31,498 nucleotides of DNA from assembly GCA_003427395.1 (NCBI GenBank), contig BFEA01000353.1, positions 1,055,843 to 1,087,340 of the forward strand, given 5' to 3'. Origin of the DNA: Chara braunii. Taxonomy: Eukaryota; Streptophyta; Charophyceae; Charales; Characeae. Below the pieces are notes generated by a model. It saw only the letters and a list, made by a program, of their open reading frames with translations. It did not search any database and was not told the origin of the DNA. The first letter of the stretch is position 1. Every line of letters starts with the position of its first letter. Of this stretch, positions 19,101 to 28,600 are shown one piece after another. The position numbers were made by a program, and so were the translations under genes.

Positions 19101-22100
19101 ACCCTTCAGACATGCAGGGTTTCACTTTGGCTGTGTCAATTTCGTCGTTCTATGATCCCGATGCACCACGCAGATATACTTGCATTTTACAATGCAAAAA
19201 CCCATGGCATTTCACGTCCGTCAGGCCATCTGTGTCGTTCTTCATGCTCACCTTCGTCTCTCAGTTGCTATTCGTTTCTGATGATCCTTCTGAGCAGTCA
19301 TGCTTTGTCCTCACTCCTGTTCCCAACTGTGCTAAGAAGATCTGACAAACTCTCACCTTTCTGCAGCCATAGAGGCTAGATGGACCACAAAGAGCAGGAC
19401 TTGACAACGTGTCCAGTATACACGAGAAGCTCAGCTTACTACCATCTTCACCCGTGAACAACGTAGGTGATTATCGATGTAAGTCGTCCCAAATGAAGCT
19501 ATAATGACCGTACATTGTATTTGGGTTAAGACGGTAGTTGGGAGCGGTCGTATGCCTTCTTTTTTTGTTTCCTTGTTTTCAAGGGGTGGCGCCTAACGGT
19601 ATTGTATTTTCTGATTCGATTAGGACTTGAACTCGTGATCTGTTTCCTAACAGTTGCTTATGTGCACAATCTCAGTTGGTCCTTTTTGGCATTTTGGAGA
19701 ATGGTTGGTCGCATGCTGTTTAGGAAGGAAACAATCCTTACATTAATACGCCAGTGGGTCTACTGTGGTGGCCGATTGTGAATGTTGATTGTGAAGGTCT
19801 CACGACAGTTGATTGGACCCCAGCCCTGACCTTTCCTCTATGTGGAGGGAGCGCAACCTGTGTCACTCTGAATGTCAGTGTGCTGTTCTAGTTCCTTCGG
19901 GCAGCTGTAGCAACAGTGGGGCTGAGCTATGCCTTGCTAAAGCTCCGAAGGACTCACCGTTTGGGGGCGTTTGTGGGGGGGGTGTTGGGGGTGACAAGGG
20001 CGCTCTGTCCAATGGTGGGTCTCACCGATAATGCAATTATCTGACAAGGGCGCTCTGTCCATAAGGTGTCTTTTTCTGTGGTTGGAGCATCCCATTCAGG
20101 ATCATGAGGGTTAAAGGTGTCGAAAGAGGGGTTCTCTCTGATGATGGAATTGTCTTCTGCAATTTCTGTGGTTGGACCATCACATAATTTTCGTGCTCTG
20201 TTATCTTGTGCGGTTCGACCAGCCTTCACCATTGGATTATGTGACTCTGATGGTGTGCGTGGTATGCGCTTTGGGACAGTCTGCATGTGCTTTTAAGTGC
20301 TGTAGTGATATGGACAAATTATATTTGCTCTTTGCAGTGTTTCTCATGTTCTATATCAACGCCACTTGTAAATATGGTGACTGTAGAGTGCAGGTGTCAT
20401 GAGGAGTCCAGTGGAATATGTTGAGTTGTCAGTGATTCTGGGACTATCTTGTGTATTATCTGACTTGGAATCCCACTTCAGGGGAAGGACTTGTTTAAAG
20501 CGGTTTATTACCTTTTCCTCTGTATGCAGAATGTTTGAGTGATTGGATGGAAGTTTGGATGAAGATGGTTGAGTGGCGAGCGACACAGAATGACACAACG
20601 TAGCTGGTTCTTGCATCTGTGTCTGTGATATTGGCATGGAGAAACCGTTTCATGGGCGTGAAGCTGTTTTTGGGCATGCCTGGGGTGTTTGATTTCTGGG
20701 GGAGAATGGGACACGATGTGAGAGAGGTGAGTGGCGATGGCCACTCATCTGGCTGCATTTGTGCATTTGGTCTCAAGAATGCTCATTGCATTCTCCCTCT
20801 GCATGCGTTCCACTTTGGCTGTCAAACAAGGGAGGTGGGGCACTTGGGTAATCGGGAAGGTGAAAGGGGTGATGTGAAAACGGAGTGTGTTTGTTGCATG
20901 AAGTTCGTATCCAAGGGGTGAAAGAGAGTGAGTACAGGACTTGCTTTGCTTCTGGCTGCCTGTGCGGGGAGATCTGGATGGGGTGCTGTCTCTGCTGTGA
21001 GGATGCCTTCTTCGGTTTCCGAAAGCTTGGCCTCTGTGTGTGTGTGCGCGCATGTGGGTGGTGCTTCTGCTGCGAGGAGGCATGAACACGGGTGTGTGAA
21101 GGGGTGCAAAGCAATGTGTTCCTTGCTTGGTTTTGGGGTTCTGTTTGTGTTTGTGTTTGTGTGTGTGTATGAATGCTTGTGAGCTCTTGTGTGCCATGGC
21201 TGGGGAATTAAGCGCAGGTTTTTGAGAGGAAAGTGAAGTTTGTGACAAATTTCAATGTTGAGCCAACGAAGGTGGTCGCAAGCAACGGGTTATTGGGAGG
21301 TAGCCCGCTTGGAAGCCCGCGAGCGCCAAGGATGAATGGGAGTCTATCACCCCTGGCAAGGCGGCCAAGTCAGGTGCTCGAGGGAGTTACGATACCTAGG
21401 GGTGGCTTCCCAAATCTACGTTTACCATCAATTGTATGTTTCTCCAACCCAGGATCCCACCGAACAGAACTCTGTAGTTTTTCCTCCTATGTCTATGCTC
21501 TGTCCACGTCTGTTTGCCTTTGTGCCATTCTGTCCGAAGAGCACTGGTTCCTCGTAGTGTCAGTCTGTACTGTTGCTGTCAAAAAGACGTGAAACCATGA
21601 ACTTTGTGTCTCAAGCACCTCAGAGGCTTGGCAACTGCGACCTGGATGGACGCCGGCCAGGACGGGTTCAAACCCAGTAGCTTGGCCAGCTGGATATGGT
21701 CATTCTGACAAAGGGCTACTTTGTTGGTGCAGATTTCCTGGGGCCATTTGTAAAACTACCGGTAAGGAAATAAACCCCCATTGAAACCGGTATTTCAATT
21801 GGGCAAAAAGCAAACAAACAAACTAGTATTTCAAAGTGACGGATGCGGTAAGTTTTGTACTGTGATGATGGCTATCGATGATAACGATTGGATTTGGCAG
21901 CTGACCTGAGAACAACGAAAACATTTGAGAAGAAGCCTTCCATTCTGCAGGCAGGGTTTAGAAAAGGGGTGAGAAGAGGGTGGGTGGGTCGGTAGGGTCC
22001 ACAGAAGAGAAGCAAAGAGTACCATGGCAAACCTAAGGGGCGCCCACCCCGTTTGCCAGCAATCTTGGTCTCTTGTCTTTGTACTTCACAGAATTTGTGC

Positions 22101-25100
22101 GTCCCACAAATGGAGTTGAGCCATGATAAAAGCACCGGCCTTTGATTCTAGAGATGATGGCCACCCCCGAGGACGTACGAAACCGAAGGTGGATTTGAAA
22201 CAGTAGTAAGATAAGAAAACAGAAGAGTTAAAGTTTTATGTGTAAAGGTACTGGGAAGAAAGCCACTGCGAACAATTAATAAGTGTAATCTTTGCTACCA
22301 GAATGTTACGAGTACTGACCAGACTTAGGGCATTGCTCCACTACTCGCAACATGCACAAAATACAAAAATTATGGCGGTGCATCGTTCCATGTTCTAGCG
22401 GAAGATTCACTCTCATGTCGCACATTTGGGGAGTAGTGGAGAGAGGCCCTTAGGGACTGACTTTTTGTTTGGAAAGGCATTACAATGTTCTTGTTAGCGA
22501 AAGAAAAGGATCTGATTGGTCCTCAACAGCTGACAGTGTCCCTCAAATTCAAGGCAGACTTTGTAGTGTTCCTTCTTTTTTCGTTAAAAAAAAAAGGCAT
22601 GGCTGGTCCTGAACGGACGCTGAAGATAGGCTCGGCTGCGGGACACTATGGAACACCTTTCTTACTCTGGGAGCACATGGCAATAAGGTCAGTTCATCCA
22701 TTCTTGCCTGAACCCTTGTGTGGGCCTTCCCAAGTGGGTCCCTTGACTGATGGTTTGTGTTGCATACTCGTGAAACACAGTCATAAGTATGGCGCAGATT
22801 CCCAGAACCGACCAGATAATACAGAGTTATAGAGACGCAAGCGGAAGACTTGAGATACCTTGGACGGACTCAGACCTGACTCGGACTGCAATCGAACACT
22901 CTCAACATTCATCAGGGTGTGAATGCCCTGGCCTCGAGTTATAGACGAAGGGCCAGGGCTGAGATCATACACGGATGAAGGGGGAGAGGAGAGAGACGAA
23001 GGAGGAGGAGGGAAGATGACGTCAACTCAATGTTTCCAAAGATAGTATCTTGAACTGTCAGAAGTGACGAAAATCCGAAATGTTGCGAATGACAAGTCTC
23101 ACAATATCCCAGATGTCGATCTCACAATGTCAAGTACATCTCCGAAAGGAAGATGAAATCAGATCCCCAAATAGTCCTCAACTTGTAGTCCCAATGTCGC
23201 TGTCTCAGATATCATCAGAAATCGTAACCATCTCCCAGTAGTCCTGTAGGAGAAGTAGACTTAGACTGAGAAGGCAGGAGGAGAGAGAGGGAAAGAGAGG
23301 GAGAGAGAGAGAGAGAGAAGCGGTAGAGGAGAAGAGGGAGAGAAGGCGAAGCCTTCCTCCCTGATACCTGGCTATGGCCCTGCAAAGGGGACGGCTGGGC
23401 CGGTAACTGGCGAGGCGCCCAGTGCTGCGCTAATCCGCTCTCCGCTGAACCTTTGCTCCCTCGCTGCTCCTCGCTGCTGCAGCGCTGCGCTAATCGAGAT
23501 AACGTTGCTGCTGCGCTAATCCTGACGACTAACCTCCGTTCATACTAACCTACCGGACTGAGGCTGGTACCCAGCCTTTTGTAGTGCTGGGCCGGCCTCT
23601 TGCCTACGGGTACCTTCCGGCCTGGACCGTTGATCTGAATCGACGGTCCAGATTCAAACTGGTTTGGCGCCCAAAATGTGGCAGCCTCTGAAGCGCCGCC
23701 GGTTGGTCCTGGGCTGGACCGGTACCGGCCTCTGGCCGTTCGGGCCTAACGTGCCCCACCTCAGGCCTATCTGGGCCTGGTCTGAACCGTTGTCCCCCTG
23801 GGCCTACTCTGCCTACTGGGAACCGGGTCCTAACTGGGGCCTGTGTGGCTCAGTATGCCACAGTTTGGCAAGTCAGGCGCATCGAACTTCAGATAGGGAC
23901 CCTGCGTAAAGACCACTGATGTGTGCAAGCAATTCTGATGGCTAATTTTGGCCATCCCGAGGCCGCACGGGCCTGAGTAACCCGGCAGGTACGCACGCGG
24001 TGGCTCAGTGTCCAGATTATGCAGTCTCTATCTCCGTGGAGCTCCAGAGGGCGCTGGGAGGCCCATCGTCTTCATGGTTTGGAAATTTACGTCCTCCCCG
24101 CTAGTGACAGTTGTGAGATCCTTGACACTTGAACCAGTTCACGCAAACCTGGTAAGTAGTGCTCTTATCGGTAGGCACGTTAGGAGCATTTCAATTCGGG
24201 TGTGGGCGGGTAGCGAAAGCGGCAGGCCACTTTGAGAAGGTGCAGTTGCAGCCTCACGAGCCTTGGAAGGTGCGTTGGTCAACTTAGGCTCGTGTGAAGT
24301 GGTGGTTTAATGACTTTCTGTACGGTGTTTTTCTGCCTCGTGTCTCCAAATGGGCTTGGAATGCTCATAATCTTAAACCACCACTACCTCCGAGCCTGTT
24401 TTTGCCGACCCTGAATTTCACTGTGCACTGAGTTTTGCCGAGCCTGGGTCCCATTGTATTCTCTTTTCTGTTACCCGCTGGAAAAGAAAAAAAAAGAAAA
24501 AAAGCGAAGACGTTAGGGACGTGAAAACAGCTGTATACGGAACATTGGGTACACGTGAGAGTCTGCCAAAGGGCGTTACTGCCCTCAGCAAAACACGGCA
24601 CTAGGGAAAAAAAAAAGAAAAAAAGCAACAACTCTTTGGACGTGAAAGCAGCTGGATACGAAACATTGGGCACAAGTGAGAATATGCCCTCCCAGCAGGC
24701 GTTACAACCCTCGGCAAACATGGCTGTATGGGAAAAAAAAGCAAAATAGCAACCACTCTTTGGACGCAAAAGCAGCTGGATACAGAATCTTGAGTACATG
24801 CGAGAGTGCCCCGTTGGTTGCAAGTGTCAGCTGTTACAGCCCTCAGCAAACACGGCTGTATGGATAAAAAAAAGCGAAAACAGCAACCACTCTTTGGACG
24901 TAAAAGCAGTTGGATACAGAATCTTGAGTACATGCGAGAGTGCCCCGTTGGTTGCAAGTGTCAGCTGTCCGTGGAAAGCGCCCTGCCTCGTTGGCAGGCC
25001 ACTAAAACTAAGAAGGAAAAAATAAAAACACAAAAAACAAAAAACGAAACTATCGATGATTCTGGGCAGATGCATTCCTGGAGGCAGTACTGTGAGCACA

Positions 25101-25652
25101 CCTCCTTCGTGGCTTTCTCCGACGTCCTTCCTTTCAACTCTGCAGTTTCTTTTTTTTTTACCTTCCCTCCGATCAGGCCCACAAGGCCCAAATGTTTTGG
25201 TTTTGCCAACCCTCACCTAGACACTTGAACTTTGCGCTCGAGGTCATTTTCCCGAATGGGGCTATACAGCTTGGAAAGGTAGTGGTGGTTTAAATGAGTT
25301 AAATAACCAGTACCTCTGAGCCTCTTTTTGTGGCTGGCAGATTCCCCTGTGCACCAAAACAAAACACAGACGTGTTTTCTTTTCTTTGCCTGGTGGCACC
25401 GACTGCTTTGGTCCCGGTCGCACTGTTCATCGAAAGAACCCAGAAGGTTGCATTTTTTATTCTTAAAGGGGCTTGGAGGTTCTGGCGATTAACACTTCGG
25501 GAAGTTGTCTTCTTTTGGAAGCCACAGTTTTGAGGTCCCTTATGGTTGAAGATGAAACACACACTGCAGTCTATTGTCGGGAGCATCAGTGTGGTTCCTT
25601 TCCACCGTCAAGTTGGTAGAGGCGGGAAGTTTGAAAATCCATTCCGCGTGCT

Positions 25653-25686
<34 letters not shown>

Positions 25687-28600
25687 AACATTCCATGCTT
25701 GGTAGGTTATGTATCTTGTGTCCTTCGGGGCATCCGTTAAAATTGGAACGATAAAAGAAGATTAGCATGTCCAGGCACAAGTGGTCCAAATTTGAAAAAA
25801 AGAAGAAAGGTTTCTGTATCTTGTTCCTTGCCCGCGTCTGGTTATCGTGCTGCGTGTTCTTCTGTGCTTGCCGCAATTCACACTGACATGGTATTTATGA
25901 TTAAAAAACTGCTGGCATTCACGATGTGAGTGAAGTGCGTTTTTACTCGATGTTACTAATGGGCTGACTCAAGTGTCTTTTGAAATAGGAATGCTCGCAA
26001 CAAGTCGCAAACATTCTGGCACATAATGATGATGTCAACTGGTATCTTTTTTTTAATCTATGAGGGATCTGGCAACTGGAGGTTATTTTCTACAACTGGA
26101 GGAGGGGTTGCAGACTACCCTTCTGCCTGCCCAATAGAACGTACGGTCATTTTTGCTGCATCTGGACTGAAAGTGAGCCGAATATGGCTATAATGACCAT
26201 ACGTACTGTTCTGGTGAAGACAGTAAAACGATCCCTGTCCAGTCTACTAAGAATATGAACATTTTAGAGATGCGCCGACGTTGTCAGAATGAAGATATTA
26301 TAAACGTGGCTATTTTTCTGATGAGTGGAAGTGTTGTTTTGTTCTGTGCTTCACAGGAGTGGAGGAATGAAACGGCACTTGTTGCCAGGTGCAGACGGGT
26401 TTTTGCAAATGCCCATGCGTATCACATAAACTCCATTTCCAATAACAGGTATGTCATTCGTTTTGTTTGGTTGTCTTTTTTTATCCTTAAATCACCATTA
26501 CCCCGACCCTGGTCTTCCCAGCGTGAATGGTCGGACCTACCAGGTCACAGTGAGGAGGGGTAACCGAATGCATTCGGTTTGTGCCTTTCTTCTCGCAAGC
26601 AATTGTTTTTGGTACGCCTCTCTATTCCCCCCCCTGACCGAGGGGAACTTATCCTACGCATGATTAGGCATCAGAACTCTTCATCCCAAGGAGATGAGAA
26701 TTAAAAAATGCTAAAGTTGGGGCACTGAATATTTGTGCATCCCGGTATCTGCTGCGTGGGGCCTCTGTTTGCACTGTCGGTAGCATTGCTAGCCCGATTG
26801 TGGACCAGATTTGACATTTGAAAGGCTGAGAGGTTTTGCATGTTTGGTGTCCTGGTGTGTATGGTGTGTGATTCTTTTGCTTGTTTGACGGAATGTGGTT
26901 TCCATTTTTGCGCAGTTCACTGTGACACTCATTCTGGGGTTGGCCCTTGCTCAGCCAGAGGGTGGGGAATACCCCTTGGCTGCAAGAGGTGGGACTGCAA
27001 GAGGTGGGAGATATCTCTAATCTTCTCGCTGAGTGAATATGCGTTAGGTCTGCCCATCAGCTACATGTTCTGCTGTCAGGACTGAGTGTCAGCTATGTGG
27101 CTTACCGGTCAGGTCTGTCTGTTGGGCCAGCTAGTGAGCTAAATGGCCTGCGTGTCAGGTCTGCCTGTGAGCTGCAAGATGCACCTATCATGTCTGCAGT
27201 GAGCTGCATTTCCTGCCTGTAAGGTCTGCCTGTCCGTGACATCACCCTCCTGTCCACTTGCGCCTCAGCTACATGGCTTGCCTGTCCCACTTGCCCCTCA
27301 GCTACATGGCTTGCCTGTCCCACTTGCCCCTCAGCTACATGGCTTGCCTGTCCCACTTGCCCCTCAGCTACATGGCGTGCCTGTCACGTCTGCCAGCAAG
27401 ATAGATTGCCTGCATGGCCTGCCTACCTGTGAGCTGCATGGCCTGCCTGCCCGTGAGCTGTATGGCCTGCCTGTGAGGTCTACTTGTGAGCTCCGCCTGT
27501 CAGCTGTGCCAGTCAACTACATGGTCTGACTGTCGAAGTTTCAAATGCATCTGATGGGGTACCGTAGTTTCAAATGACTCTGACTCTCTACATGGTCTGA
27601 CTGCCGAAGTTTCAAATGCATCTGCCGTCTCTCCTACCGAAGTTTCAAATGCATCTGACTCTCTATCACATTGTGGGAAAGCCCTGTTTGGTCCCTATGG
27701 TTTGGGGTTAGCACTAGTTAAGTGTGCAGGTGGACTGGTTTGAGGCATGGATGGGGTACCATAAGGACTAAACAGGGTTTTCTCAGGCCTCAAACCACAG
27801 TCCCCAAAAATGGCCTGTGGTTTGGGGCTTGGATGGGATGGGGGTACCATGGTTATGGTTCCTTGGTATGAATCGGAAAAACTGTGTGCATGCGGTGATG
27901 GGTGAATGAAGAACACCTCGAAGGAAAAATGAAATACGATTGCAGCCCTTGCTGGAAATGGTTAGCCTGGTTGCTTGCATGATTTATATAGGAACAGTAT
28001 TGATGTCCAGGTGCCTTTGGTCGTGAGTGTGGGCGGGTCTGGGTAAGGCTTTTTTCTGGGTGTCGGGCAGGTTGGGTGAAGGTGGAAATAAAAAAAACAA
28101 CTGGGCAGGCTGGGTCGAGGTGAGGGGAAAAGAAAAATGATTGGGTGGGGGTTGTTTGGTTAAAATGAATTCTGGGCGGGTCAAGCGTTGGTGAAGGTAA
28201 CACGGAAAATGCTCACCTCTGGCGGGTATCCTCTCCACGCTCTCAAGTGCTGTGCTTGTCTGTTTTCATGTTGGGTGGCAATTGAGATGGCTTTAAAACT
28301 AAAGATGAGAGTTGACCTCACCTGTCAACGCTGGCCTGTGTCAGAGTTTAGCTGCTTGTGTGCTCTGTATGATCACAGTACGGTGATGCTACGCATGCGG
28401 CACAGGTTGTTAGTTCAGATTTCCTGGGGACATTGCTTACAACTCTCCTTAAACCACCAGTACAGACAAACCTAGTAGTGCTGCTACTGGTATACTCGGT
28501 AAGAGCACTTCGATTTGGGCCCCGGCCGGCAGCAAAAGGGGCAGGCCACTTTGGAAACGTGCAGTTGGAGGCTCACAAATCTTAGAAGGTAGCTTCGTCT

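Noticed and set aside
20885-21085. Cys-rich small frame [20 protein letters not shown]
   Set aside because: Lies inside B55 intron 3 just before exon d. No domain spacing, and the composition follows TG-rich intron sequence.
22485-22832. 115-codon + strand frame in intron 4
   Set aside because: No recognisable family, and it crosses an A-run (22587-22596) and repeat-like sequence.
25546-25740. Frame with a poly-Lys run ending in U6 sequence
   Set aside because: Translation of an A31 homopolymer and part of the U6 retrocopy.
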